From Phycisphaerae bacterium (GTDB lineage: Bacteria; Planctomycetota; Phycisphaerae; Sedimentisphaerales; Anaerobacaceae), in NCBI GenBank assembly GCA_012744475.1, contig JAAYBV010000039.1, positions 1 to 64,000 of the forward strand: 64,000 nt of DNA. The letters are read 5' to 3'. A program made the translations under genes and the position numbers. Of the stretch, positions 25,585 to 33,727 are shown in pieces (position 1 is the first letter of the stretch; the number at the start of each line of letters is the position of its first letter). Below the pieces are notes generated by a model that ran no database searches, had not been told where the DNA came from, and saw only the letters and a list, made by a program, of their open reading frames with translations.

Positions 25585-25833
25585 GACGATCAAGAAACGA
25601 CTGGATACTCCCTATTGCCGCGATCCAGACGAGGAACCTGGTCTGCCGGCCCGGGTATCCCTGGCGTCCCGCCATCCTGAGCGCCGGCGGCCGCACGAAA
25701 TCCGCACGAAAAACCGGAGAATTACTGAACTGCAACTTCGAGTTCGCAGTAGTACGATCTTCAAGTAAGGCGCATAGAGTCTCTAACAGAGCAATGGGGA
25801 AGAAAAATACACCTCTCTGAGTCTCCAATCCGC
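25585..25833. other. non-coding stretch before the mscS relic
   Basis: About 250 bases between the ECF promoter region and the recognisable mscS remnant. I see no coding pattern, hairpin terminator or repeat in it. It may be the eroded 5' part of the relic. Confidence 0.4.
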
Positions 25834-26233
25834 ATGTGTAAGCCGTGCGTACCGGTTCGCATCCTGATCGGCCAACGACCCGTTCAAGGCGATCATACGA
25901 TCAATGCGACCCGGCGTGTGGACATGGCCATCGGCATTTCCTATGAACATGATATGAAAAAGGCCAAGAAGGTCATCGATGGCGTCTCGGCCGCAGATCG
26001 GCGGATTCTGCCCGATCCGGCTCCCGTGGTGGAGGTCTCGGAGCTGGCCGAGCAGCGTGAACCGCGTGGTCCGGCCTCGGGGCACCTGCGCCGACTACTG
26101 GCCTGCCTATTTTGACTTGACCACCAATATTAGACTTGCACTCGGGGAAAATGGGCTTACAATACCATTCCCGCAGCGTGATGTGCATCTCAAGAACGGC
26201 AATTTGGTGGCCGCCGCAGGACGAAGAACGTGA
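25834..26233 (+). pseudogene. C-terminal relic of a small mechanosensitive channel gene (mscS), frameshifted
   Basis: Two adjacent frames join into the MscS C-terminal domain. Frame 1 (from ~25860) reads VQGDHTINATRRVDMAIGIS, then a KKAKKVIDGVSAADRRILPD segment, then DPAPVVEVSELA. At about 26050 it shifts to SSVNRVVRPRGTCADYWPAY, FDLTTNIRLALGENGLTIPF and PQRDVHLKNG. Known MscS proteins have the same order: NYSATGTRRVDL, DPAPTVAVSELADSSVNFVVRPW, then IPFPQRDVHL. The Asp codon between ELA and SSVN is missing two bases. The pore helices upstream are gone. The relic cannot make a channel; an intact MscS-like gene exists at 2685. Confidence 0.85.
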
Positions 26234-26306
26234 GGGCGAGAAGAATAGTCCGGCTGATGCGCCGTGCGATGTCTGCCATTTGAACTGACTGAAAGGAGAC
26301 CCGAGA

Positions 26307-27335
26307 ATGTATCGTACCCTGATATTAGCAGCAATCTGCCTTGGCCTGCTGTCGGCAGTGGTGCAGGCCGACGAGCTCTACCTGAAGAACGGAGACCGCC
26401 TTACCGGCACGCTCGTCAAGCTCACCGAAGGCAAGCTCGTCTTCAAGGCAGACGCCGCGGGCGAGGTGACCGTCGCCCTGGCGGATGTCCTGACCTTCAG
26501 CACAACTGCACCCGCGGAGGTTCACCTCAATGACGGCACCGTCCTGAACCAGCCCGTGATGGCAGCCGAAGCCGGCACCTTCGCCATCGACACCGGCACG
26601 GCCTTGAGAGCCCAGACCTTCCGACTGTCGGACCTGGCTTCCATGAACCCGCCGCCCAAGCCCCCGGTGAAGTGGACGGGAAGCATCTCTGCCGGCGTGA
26701 CCGCCACCAGTGGAAACACCTCGACCGAGGCCGTCAACGCCAACATCAGCGTCGCGCGGCGCAGCGAAAAGGACCGCACCACTGCCAGCGCCAACTATGC
26801 CAGGGGAAAACAGGAGGATCCGGACAGCGGCGAGGAGAGGACCACCGAAGACTGGTGGCGGGCCAAGGCCCAGTATGACTACTTCTTCTCGAAGAAGTTC
26901 TTCGGCTTCATCAACGGCAGCTATGAGAAGGACGCGATCGCCGAGCTGGATCGACGCGTTGTACTCGGCGGCGGTGCCGGTTATCAGTGGATCGAATCCC
27001 CCAGGACGAATTTCTCCACCTCGCTCGGTCTGGCGTCGCTCTACGAGAAATTCGACAACGAGACCGACAGCAACAGCGAGCTGTCCGCCCAGGCGGGGTA
27101 CAACTTCGATCACCAACTGAACGACAGCGTCAAGTTCCTGCACGACCTGACGTACTATCCGGCCCTCGAGAAGTTCTCGGACTATTATCTGACCACCACC
27201 GCCGAGATTCGGGCCAGCCTGACCAAGAGCATGTTTGCCAGCTTCAAGACCATCTTTAATTACGACGCCACGCCGGCCGAAGGCCGCAGCAGCACCGACG
27301 TGAAGTATCTTTTCAGCGTCGGCATGACCTTTTGA
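26307..27335 (+). CDS. DUF481 outer-membrane beta-barrel protein (YdiY-like)
   Basis: 342 residues with signal peptide (MYRTLILAAICLGLLSAVVQA) and AGGAG before the ATG. An N-terminal region, DELYLKNGDRLTGTLVKL, is the small SH3-like repeat often found ahead of DUF481. The DUF481 barrel follows from about residue 125 (SISAGVTATSGNTSTEAVNANISVAR) with alternating strands and a terminal Phe, the outer-membrane insertion signal. Known family members are salt- or acid-inducible outer-membrane proteins of unclear function. Confidence 0.88.
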   Translation: MYRTLILAAICLGLLSAVVQADELYLKNGDRLTGTLVKLTEGKLVFKADAAGEVTVALADVLTFSTTAPAEVHLNDGTVLNQPVMAAEAGTFAIDTGTALRAQTFRLSDLASMNPPPKPPVKWTGSISAGVTATSGNTSTEAVNANISVARRSEKDRTTASANYARGKQEDPDSGEERTTEDWWRAKAQYDYFFSKKFFGFINGSYEKDAIAELDRRVVLGGGAGYQWIESPRTNFSTSLGLASLYEKFDNETDSNSELSAQAGYNFDHQLNDSVKFLHDLTYYPALEKFSDYYLTTTAEIRASLTKSMFASFKTIFNYDATPAEGRSSTDVKYLFSVGMTF

Positions 27336-27356
27336 GCCCGCGTCCGATACGCCACA

Positions 27357-27388
27357 GCCGGTCGGGACCTTTCCAGGCCCCGACCGGC
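27357..27388 (+). terminator. GC-rich hairpin after the DUF481 gene
   Basis: GCCGGTCGGG (27357-27366) pairs perfectly with CCCGACCGGC (27379-27388) across a 12-base loop. There is no T-run downstream, so it could be a weak terminator or a stabilising 3' stem. Confidence 0.5.
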
Positions 27389-27425
27389 CGGCGAGCTGCC
27401 CTGGCAAATGCATGGCCGGATGCGC

Positions 27426-27454
27426 TTGACAGAATCGCGCCGGTATGCTATGCT
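27426..27454 (+). promoter_or_regulatory. consensus sigma-70 promoter of an unannotated small transcript
   Basis: TTGACA (27426-27431), exact 17-base spacer, TATGCT (27449-27454). The predicted start is at 27461-27463, directly on an ATG. Only about 200 bases downstream is a textbook terminator. Confidence 0.75.
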
Positions 27455-27462
27455 GAGCAGCA

Positions 27463-27624
27463 ATGAGCAGGAATTCTCGAAACAACAGGACCGAACAAGT
27501 GAAGAGTTCATCCAGAGCCGTCTTTGAGCCGATCCGGACGACAACGTCCGGAGCGGCCGCTGCGCCGGCTGTTCCGTGTTGGCGGCCGGATTGCACCTGT
27601 CTGCTCTACGGGTGGAACCTCTGA
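27463..27624 (+). CDS. possible leaderless 53-residue small protein
   Basis: The ATG at 27463 lies nine bases after the -10 box, at the predicted first base of the transcript, and stays open for 53 codons until TGA at 27622. The protein starts MSRNSRNNRTEQVKSSS and ends CWRPDCTCLLYGWNL, with three Cys and two Trp near its end. No Shine-Dalgarno site exists, which is expected of a leaderless mRNA. The same RNA also folds well, so it may be non-coding instead; I hold this call weakly. Confidence 0.3.
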   Translation: MSRNSRNNRTEQVKSSSRAVFEPIRTTTSGAAAAPAVPCWRPDCTCLLYGWNL

Positions 27625-27651
27625 CGGTCGGCGAATACTCTTGCAGGTACA

Positions 27652-27680
27652 AGCCGGCCTTCAACGCCGGCTTTTTTTTT
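27652..27680 (+). terminator. Rho-independent terminator with nine-T tail
   Basis: GCCGGC (27653-27658), loop CTTCAAC, GCCGGC (27666-27671), followed by nine T residues. A textbook intrinsic terminator, located about 28 bases after the possible 53-codon ORF. Confidence 0.9.
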
Positions 27681-27769
27681 GCCGGCACACATAAAGAGAA
27701 ACGATTTACGGAAATGACGGCGCCACAGGGACCGCCGGGACAATGTCTGCTGTTGGAAGGATAAGGATC

Positions 27770-28468
27770 ATGACTTCGAAAGAACTGCGAGAGATCCTGA
27801 CGCAAACGATTGACGACCGCCCCAGAGAGGGTCGACAGTACTTTCACGTGTGCTGGTGGAACGATGGGCTGTGCTGCCTGCCCACGATGCACACCACGGA
27901 GAAGCACGACATCTTCTTCATGGCGCCGGACACGGTTCTCGACGCCGGCCTGTCGGAACGCCAGATGGAGCTGATCGGCGAGCGCGTGACTGACTTTTGC
28001 AGCCGGCGGCGGATTCGATTGACCCAGATTCGTCGACGTCCCGTGCCGGCTTCCGGCCCTTCGGCACAGCAGGGGCTGCAGATCACGGACTTCGACCGTG
28101 CCCGCCTTCAGACCCTGCTGGGGCAACTGGACCGCCACGACGCTTCCCGGCGCAAAGAGGCCGCACGCCTTCAGATGCTTCTGAAGAAAGCCGATGTCGT
28201 CCCCTCCCGCGAGATCCCCCAGGATGTGGTCACGCTGAATTCAAAGGTCCGCGTCAAAGACGGTCGCAACAACCGATCCATGGTCCTCTCCCTCGCCTTC
28301 CCGACGGAGACCCCCTCGAAGGAAACCACCGACGAGGAGAACGTCTCGATTCTGAGCCGCGTAGGCCTGTCGCTCCTCGGACGGCGCGTGGGCGAGCAAA
28401 TTGACGGGCGTATGAAGGTGGACGAGCTGCTCTATCAACCCGAAGCGGCGGGCGATTACCACCTGTGA
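27770..28468 (+). CDS. Rnk/GreA-C-type RNA polymerase-binding protein with extra N-domain
   Basis: 232 residues. From about residue 100 the sequence matches Rnk and the GreA/GreB C-terminal domain: RARLQTLLGQLD, AARLQMLLKKADVVPSREIPQDVVTLNSKVRVKD, and the end SILSRVGLSLLGRRVGEQIDG. The first ~95 residues (GRQYFHVCWWNDGLCCLPTMHTTEKHDIFFMAPDTVL) are not a Gre coiled coil or the short Rnk head and I do not recognise them. GreA-type proteins bind RNA polymerase's secondary channel. Start 27770 has GGAAGGATAAGGA just upstream; ATG 27743 is less likely. Confidence 0.8.
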   Translation: MTSKELREILTQTIDDRPREGRQYFHVCWWNDGLCCLPTMHTTEKHDIFFMAPDTVLDAGLSERQMELIGERVTDFCSRRRIRLTQIRRRPVPASGPSAQQGLQITDFDRARLQTLLGQLDRHDASRRKEAARLQMLLKKADVVPSREIPQDVVTLNSKVRVKDGRNNRSMVLSLAFPTETPSKETTDEENVSILSRVGLSLLGRRVGEQIDGRMKVDELLYQPEAAGDYHL

Positions 28469-28497
28469 CGAAGCGTCCGGCCCCGATGAGGACGACA

Positions 28498-28536
28498 CGT
28501 CTGACCTGTTCGAATCGACCTCGGACAGGTCAGACG
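28498..28536. terminator. bidirectional hairpin between converging rnk-like and fucP-like genes
   Basis: CGTCTGACCTGT (28498-28509) pairs perfectly over 12 bp with ACAGGTCAGACG (28525-28536), 15-base loop. No clear T-tract, but the position between converging genes supports termination. Confidence 0.6.
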
Positions 28537-28589
28537 CGTCGATGCAGGCCGAAACAAGCGCTGTTCAATCCGCCCTTATGTGGAACACG

Positions 28590-29933
28590 TCAATACGTGT
28601 GACCGTGGACCTTCGAGGTCCGGAAGCCGAAAATGGCGATGACCACGAAGCAAATCAGCGGCAGCACAAACGACGCTCGCGTGCTTGACAGAGTCATGAA
28701 GCCCAGGTTGAAGGCGTTCATGTCCATGATGGCGCCCTGCATGGGGGGCATGAGGCAGCCGCCGCCGATGGCCATGATCAGGCCCGCCGCACCCAGCTTG
28801 GCGTCGTCCCCCAGTCCCTTTAGAGCAATCCCGTAGATCGTCGGGAACATCAACGACATGCAGGCGGAGACGCCGACAAGGCAGTACAGGCCCGGCATGC
28901 CCTTGACGAAGATGGTGCCGAAGACCAGCCAGAAGCCGCCGATGGCCAGTGTCATGAGCAGGCCGCCCGGACTGAAGTACTTCAACAGGAAGGTGCAAAC
29001 GAACCGGCTGCTCACGAAAATGACCATCGCGACCATGTTGTACATCTGCGCGGTCGTCTTGGCCATGCCCAGTTCATTCTCCGCGTATTGGATGATGAAC
29101 GTCCAGCACATGATCTGGACGCCGACGTAAAAGGCCTGCGCCACGACGCCCTCGATGTACTTGCGGTTGGCCAGCAGGCGTTTCAACGTCGGCAACAGAT
29201 CGATCCGGTTATCCTCCTCACCTTTGACCTTCGGCAGCCTGGCGACCGCAAAGACCACCAGGACAGCCAGAACTACCAGACCCAGAACCATGTAGGGACC
29301 GATGATGACGTTGAGATCGTGCTGTTGAAGGGAGGCGAACTGTTCCGGGCTCGCATCGCGCATCACGATACGTGCGGCCTCGTCGGCTTTGTCGAGTTTG
29401 GCCAGAATGAAGTTTCTGGCAACCAGCATACCGATCAACGACCCCATCGGGTTGAACGACTGGGCAAAGTTCAGACGACGGGTAGCGGTTTCCTCCGGTC
29501 CCATGGCCAGGACGTAGGGATTGGCGCTGGTTTCGAGGAAGGATAGGCCGCAGGTCATGACAAAATAGGAAATCAAGAAGGCCCAGAAGGCCATCATCCA
29601 GCCCGAGGGGATGAACAGCAGACAGCCGGTGGCATAGAGCGCCAGCCCCAGAAGGATGCCCGTCTTGTAGCTGAATCGCTTGATGAACAGCGCGGCCGGG
29701 ATCGCCATCACGCAGTAGCCGCCATAGAAGGCGAACTGAACCAGCGAACTCTCGAAATTGCTGATCAGCAGGATGTTCTTGAACGCCGCCACCATCGGGT
29801 TGGTGATGTCGTTGGCGAAACCCCACAATGAGAAGAGACTGGTCACCAGGACGAAGGCCCAGAGGATGTTCGGGGGAATCACTCGTGGTTTCTGCGTGCC
29901 ATCCTGGAAGTCGCGAGGCGAGGTCTCTGCCAT
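28590..29933 (-). CDS. fucP: L-fucose:H+ symporter-type MFS sugar permease
   Basis: 447 residues with 12 hydrophobic helices. Matches the FucP branch of the major facilitator superfamily: LFSLWGFANDITNPMVAAFKN in helix 1 (the Asn-Asp around the proton/sugar site), FYGGYCVMAIPAALFIKRFSYKTGILLGLALYATG, and SFLETSANPYVLAMGP. FucP relatives import L-fucose, galactose, glucose or mannose with protons. Start at 29933 (MAETSPR) has AGGA upstream; an earlier GTG at 29987 is possible. Divergent from the sugar ABC operon. Fucose as substrate is an inference supported by FucU and the fucosidase fusion in the same window. Confidence 0.82.
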   Translation of the reverse strand: MAETSPRDFQDGTQKPRVIPPNILWAFVLVTSLFSLWGFANDITNPMVAAFKNILLISNFESSLVQFAFYGGYCVMAIPAALFIKRFSYKTGILLGLALYATGCLLFIPSGWMMAFWAFLISYFVMTCGLSFLETSANPYVLAMGPEETATRRLNFAQSFNPMGSLIGMLVARNFILAKLDKADEAARIVMRDASPEQFASLQQHDLNVIIGPYMVLGLVVLAVLVVFAVARLPKVKGEEDNRIDLLPTLKRLLANRKYIEGVVAQAFYVGVQIMCWTFIIQYAENELGMAKTTAQMYNMVAMVIFVSSRFVCTFLLKYFSPGGLLMTLAIGGFWLVFGTIFVKGMPGLYCLVGVSACMSLMFPTIYGIALKGLGDDAKLGAAGLIMAIGGGCLMPPMQGAIMDMNAFNLGFMTLSSTRASFVLPLICFVVIAIFGFRTSKVHGHTY

Positions 29934-30124
29934 GGGTTGCGTCCTGTTCTTGAAACGAACATTGCCTTTCAGCATCGGCCCGGTCACATTCCAGGCCGTT
30001 GAAAGTCACCATAGAATGGCGTGCGGGACCTCGCTCGTCAAGCGTCTACTGCCGGTAGATCGGGCGTTTCCATCCGCCGGGCCGCACACGTCGATCCTGG
30101 CCCCGCGCCGGGATCGGTAAAAGG

Positions 30125-30153
30125 TTGCACACCCGCCGGAAAGCGACTATCCT
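30125..30153 (+). promoter_or_regulatory. promoter of the sugar ABC operon
   Basis: TTGCAC (30125-30130), 17-base spacer, TATCCT (30148-30153), about 70 bases before the binding-protein start. The intergenic region 29934-30221 also must serve the divergent fucP-like gene; I see no clear operator. Confidence 0.5.
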
Positions 30154-30221
30154 GAGACACAATCGTGGGCGGGCTGGGCCACGCGGTGCGCATGTGACAG
30201 GATTGGATGGGAGCGCAGATC

Positions 30222-31193
30222 ATGAAGAACGCGGTGTGGATTGTCCTATTGGTCGTGCTGGCTGGAATCCTCGTGACCGTGGGTCTGCTTCGCAAGGGCG
30301 GCGCCGACGGGTCGCGCAAGATCGGCGTGATTCCCAAGGAAACGGTCTCGGTCTACTGGGAAGGCGTTCGACAGGGCGCGTTGAAGGCCGGCGAAGAAGA
30401 AGGCTTCGACATTCTGTGGAACGGGCCCGAAGTCGAGACCGACCGCGAGAAGCAGCTCCAGATCATCGAGGACATGATCGCGCAGAAGGTCGCCGGCATC
30501 GTCCTGGCGCCCAGCGATCGCAAGGCGCTCGTTCCCGTGGTGGAGAAGGTCCACGAGCGAGGGATTCCCTGCGTGATCGTCGACTCCGGCGTCGACACGG
30601 ACAAGATCCTCTCGTATATGGCCACCGACAACTACAAAGGCGGAGTCCTGGCCGCCCAGCGCATGGGCGAGATTCTCGGCGGCAAGGGAAAGGTCATCAT
30701 CGTCCGCTGGACGCCCAACTCCGGATCGACCGACGCCAGGCTGGCCGGCTTCACCGAAACGCTCGCCAAGGAGTCTCCCGGGATCGAGATCGTCGACGCC
30801 CAGTACCCCAGCCCGCCTACGACGGACAAGGCCCGCGACGTCACCGACGACATGCTGACGAGAAACCCCGCAATCGACGGTATCTTCGCCTGCAACGCCA
30901 CCACCGCCGGCGGCGCCCTCACGGCGCTGCGCAACGCGGACCAGGGACAGAAACGGATCAAGATGATCGGGTTCGACGCTTGGCCCATGGTCGTGGACGG
31001 GCTGGAAAAGGGCGACCTCGACAGCCTGATCATTCAGAACCCGTTCAAGATGGGCTACGAAGGGGTCAAGGCGATCGTTCGTCACCAGAAGGGCCAGACC
31101 GTCCCCAAAGAGGTCGACACCGGCGTCGAACTGATCACGCAGGATCGGCTCAAAGACCCGAAGGTCCGGGAGCTGCTCGACTCGCAGATATGA
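30222..31193 (+). CDS. sugar ABC transporter substrate-binding protein (RbsB-like)
   Basis: 323 residues. An N-terminal hydrophobic segment (KNAVWIVLLVVLAGILVTVGLL) without a lipobox acts as signal or anchor. The periplasmic-binding-protein-like type 1 fold follows: IGVIPKETVSVYWEGVRQGALKAGEEEG, LAPSDRKALVPVVEK, GIPCVIVDSGVD, NPAIDGIFACNATTAGG and IKMIGFDA. This resembles RbsB/XylF-type receptors. Start at 30222 is preferred over 30207 because GGGAG sits before it. Stop overlaps the ATPase start as ATGA. Sugar specificity cannot be read. Confidence 0.9.
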   Translation: MKNAVWIVLLVVLAGILVTVGLLRKGGADGSRKIGVIPKETVSVYWEGVRQGALKAGEEEGFDILWNGPEVETDREKQLQIIEDMIAQKVAGIVLAPSDRKALVPVVEKVHERGIPCVIVDSGVDTDKILSYMATDNYKGGVLAAQRMGEILGGKGKVIIVRWTPNSGSTDARLAGFTETLAKESPGIEIVDAQYPSPPTTDKARDVTDDMLTRNPAIDGIFACNATTAGGALTALRNADQGQKRIKMIGFDAWPMVVDGLEKGDLDSLIIQNPFKMGYEGVKAIVRHQKGQTVPKEVDTGVELITQDRLKDPKVRELLDSQI

Positions 31194-32716
31194 ACGCCCC
31201 TTTGCCACAGGCTGTTGCCGATCGCGACGCGGCGCTGCGCATGACGGGGATCTCAAAGCGCTTCGGCCCGGTCCAGGCGCTCTGCGAGGTGACGTTCCAC
31301 ACGCGCGCCGGCAGCGTCCACGCCCTGGTCGGCGAAAACGGCGCGGGCAAGTCCACGCTCATGAAGATCCTTGCGGGTGTCTACCAGCCTGACAGCGGCT
31401 CCATCGAGATCCACGGAAAGCCCCAGATCCTGGCAAACCCGGCCCAAGCCATCGAAGCGGGCGTCTCGATGATCTACCAGGAACTGGACCTGGCCGAGCA
31501 TCTGACCGTGGCCGAGAACATCTTCCTGGGGGCCGAACCACAGGGTCCCCTGCCTTTCACGGTCAGCCACCACCAAATGGCCGCCCAGACGCGGCGTCTC
31601 GCCGAGCAGTACAACTTCCGCATTCCTCCGGACGCAAAGGTTGAAGACCTCTCCACGGGCGACTGCCAGATCGTCGAGATACTGAAGTCTCTGCGCCGAA
31701 ACGCTTCCATTATCGTGATGGATGAGCCGACGTCGTCACTGTCGGAACGCGAGACCGTCCGGCTTTTCGAAGTCGTGCGGCAGCTCCGCAAGCGCGGCCT
31801 CTCCATCATCTACATCTCGCACCGGCTCGAAGAGATCGTCGAGCTGGCCGACGAGGTGAGCGTCCTGCGGGATGGGCAGCTCGTCCACTCCGAGTCCATC
31901 ACCCAACTGGATATCCCCAAGATCGTGCACCACATGGTCGGCCGCGAGCTGACGGACTTCTTCCCCCAGCGCAAGGCCAACATCGGCGACGTGATCCTCG
32001 AAGTCGCCGGCTTGTCGTCCGAGGCGGGCGTTCGCGACGTGGCGTTCCAGATTCGGCGAGGCGAGATCGTCGGCATGGCCGGCCTGGTCGGCGCCGGACG
32101 CACCGAGATCGCCCGGGCCATCTTCGGCGTGGACGCCAGGACTTCGGGCCGCATCGTTCTGGAGGGCCGGGAATTGGACGTCACCTGCCCCGCCGACGCC
32201 ATCGCCAGCGGGATCGCCCTGCTGACCGAAGACCGAAAGCGAACAGGTCTGTGCCTGCAACTGCCTTGTAGCTGGAACATCACGCTGCCCAACCTCGCCC
32301 AGATCGGGATGAAATCCCTGATCTGTCCGGCGCAGGAGCACCGGATCGCGGCCGAGGCGGGGGCGCGCATGGCGGTCAAGTGGGCCGGGCCCGAGGCCCC
32401 GACCGATTCCCTCTCGGGCGGCAATCAGCAGAAGCTGCTCATCGCCCGGTGGCTGCTGGCCCATTCGACGTTCATGATCTTCGACGAGCCGACGCGCGGC
32501 ATCGACGTCGGAGCGAAGGCCGAGGTCTACGGCCTGCTCAACCGCCTCGCCGAACAGGGCAAGGCCCTGCTGTTCATCTCGTCGGAATTGCCGGAGCTGT
32601 TCGGCATCGCCGACCGGATTCTCGTGATGCGGCGGGGAAAGCTCGTCGGAAACCTCGTGACGAAACAGACGACACCCGAAGAAGTCATGCACCTGGCGGC
32701 CGTCGAGGAGAATTGA
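31190..32716 (+). CDS. sugar ABC transporter ATP-binding protein (RbsA/MglA type)
   Basis: 508 residues with two fused nucleotide-binding domains, typical of carbohydrate uptake transporter class 2. Domain 1 has Walker A GENGAGKST (~residue 48), Walker B IIVMDEPTSSLSE and a degenerate signature (LSTGDCQ). Domain 2 has the degenerate Walker A GLVGAGRTEIAR usual for this family, EDRKRTGL, signature LSGGNQQKLLIARWLL and FDEPTRGIDVGAKAEVY. It powers import through the permease that begins on the base after its stop codon. Confidence 0.95.
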   Translation: MNAPLPQAVADRDAALRMTGISKRFGPVQALCEVTFHTRAGSVHALVGENGAGKSTLMKILAGVYQPDSGSIEIHGKPQILANPAQAIEAGVSMIYQELDLAEHLTVAENIFLGAEPQGPLPFTVSHHQMAAQTRRLAEQYNFRIPPDAKVEDLSTGDCQIVEILKSLRRNASIIVMDEPTSSLSERETVRLFEVVRQLRKRGLSIIYISHRLEEIVELADEVSVLRDGQLVHSESITQLDIPKIVHHMVGRELTDFFPQRKANIGDVILEVAGLSSEAGVRDVAFQIRRGEIVGMAGLVGAGRTEIARAIFGVDARTSGRIVLEGRELDVTCPADAIASGIALLTEDRKRTGLCLQLPCSWNITLPNLAQIGMKSLICPAQEHRIAAEAGARMAVKWAGPEAPTDSLSGGNQQKLLIARWLLAHSTFMIFDEPTRGIDVGAKAEVYGLLNRLAEQGKALLFISSELPELFGIADRILVMRRGKLVGNLVTKQTTPEEVMHLAAVEEN

Positions 32717-33670
32717 ATGAGCAAGTTCGTCAGACAACTGCTGCCCTTTGCCACCCTGGCGATCATCGTCGCGGCGCTGGCGGCGCTGGAGCCGGACACA
32801 TTCCTGACCACGGAGAACTTCCTCAACGTGCTGAGCCGCTCCAGTGTCAACGGGATCATCGCGATGGGCATGACCGCGGTCATCATCTCCGGTGGCATCG
32901 ATCTGTCCGTCGGCTCGATGCTGGCGCTGGCGGGTATGGTCGGCGCGGGCGTCATGCTCAAGGCCGGCGGTCCTGACGCAGGCGCCGCCGCGATGGTCCT
33001 CGGAACGCTCGTCGGCATCGGCGCCGGGTTTCTGTGCGGCCTGCTCAACGGCGTCCTGATCACCAAGCTCAAGCTGCCCCCCTTCATCGTGACCCTCGGA
33101 ACCATGAGCGCCTTCCGAGGCCTCTCGTACATCATCAACAACAGCAAGATGTACGATGTCCCGACGTACACGTTTCTCGGCCAGAGCCATCTGTTCGGCG
33201 TCCCCGTCAGCGTGCTGATCCTGGCGCTCGTGGTGTTGTTCGGCTTCTTCGTGCTGCGGTACACGCCGCTGGGCCGGTACACGTACGCCATCGGCTCGAA
33301 CCGCGAGGCGGCGTTCCACGCGGGCGTCAACGTGGACCGCAACCTGATCGCCATCTACAGCATGATGGGACTGTTCGTCGGGCTGGCCGCGATGATCCAG
33401 GCCAGCCGGACGATCTCCGCCCAGCCGACTGCGGGCATCAGCCTGGAACTCGATATCATCGCGGCGGTTGTCATCGGAGGCGCCAGCCTCGCGGGCGGAC
33501 GCGGCACCGTCGTCGGAACCATCGTCGGAACACTGCTGATCAGCTTCCTGCGCAACGGGTGCACCCTGTTGGGCATCTCTACCAATATCCAGCTCGTCGT
33601 CATCGGAGCGATCATCATCGGCGCCGTGGCCCTGGACCAGATCGCGCGATCCAAGGCCGAGGCAAGTTAG
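32717..33670 (+). CDS. sugar ABC transporter permease (RbsC type)
   Basis: 317 residues, about eight to ten hydrophobic helices. RbsC signatures are TAVIISGGIDLSVGSMLALAGMVGA, LPPFIVTLGTMSAFRGLSYIINNS, RYTYAIGSNREAAFHAGVNV, and SLELDIIAAVVIGGASLAGGRGTVVGTIVG. It presumably works as a homodimer with the double-ATPase protein upstream. It starts directly after the ATPase stop codon. Confidence 0.95.
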   Translation: MSKFVRQLLPFATLAIIVAALAALEPDTFLTTENFLNVLSRSSVNGIIAMGMTAVIISGGIDLSVGSMLALAGMVGAGVMLKAGGPDAGAAAMVLGTLVGIGAGFLCGLLNGVLITKLKLPPFIVTLGTMSAFRGLSYIINNSKMYDVPTYTFLGQSHLFGVPVSVLILALVVLFGFFVLRYTPLGRYTYAIGSNREAAFHAGVNVDRNLIAIYSMMGLFVGLAAMIQASRTISAQPTAGISLELDIIAAVVIGGASLAGGRGTVVGTIVGTLLISFLRNGCTLLGISTNIQLVVIGAIIIGAVALDQIARSKAEAS

Positions 33671-33727
33671 TCGTAGGACTGCCATGCGGCTCGAACGGCA
33701 AGCAAGAATGCGTAAGGAGGATTTGCC

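Larger units (their letters stand above)
27461..27680 (+). ncRNA. small transcript unit: sRNA or attenuated leader, unidentified
   Basis: Bounded by the promoter at 27426-27454 and the terminator at 27652-27680, giving a ~220-base RNA. Internal stems are visible: TCCGGACG/CGTCCGGA around ACAA (27533-27552), GGCCGC/GCGGCC (from ~27555 to ~27587), and CACCTGT with ACGGGTG (~27594-27614). It ends 90 bases before an Rnk/GreA-like gene, so it could be an independent small RNA or a leader with a terminator controlling that gene. I tested it by eye against SRP, 6S and tmRNA and found no match. Confidence 0.6.

Noticed and set aside
26136-26163. TTGCAC-N16-TACAAT promoter-like pair before the DUF481 gene
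   Set aside because: Both boxes fall within the former coding sequence of the mscS relic (LALGENGLTIPF) and may be chance; not strong enough to list.
27461-27680. Small transcript considered as 6S RNA, SRP RNA or tmRNA
   Set aside because: No long rod with central bubble, no GGAA-tetraloop SRP core, no tRNA-like ends.
28505-28525. GTTCGAATC sequence resembling a tRNA T-loop
   Set aside because: No acceptor, D or anticodon stems around it; it is the loop of a 12-bp inverted repeat between converging genes.
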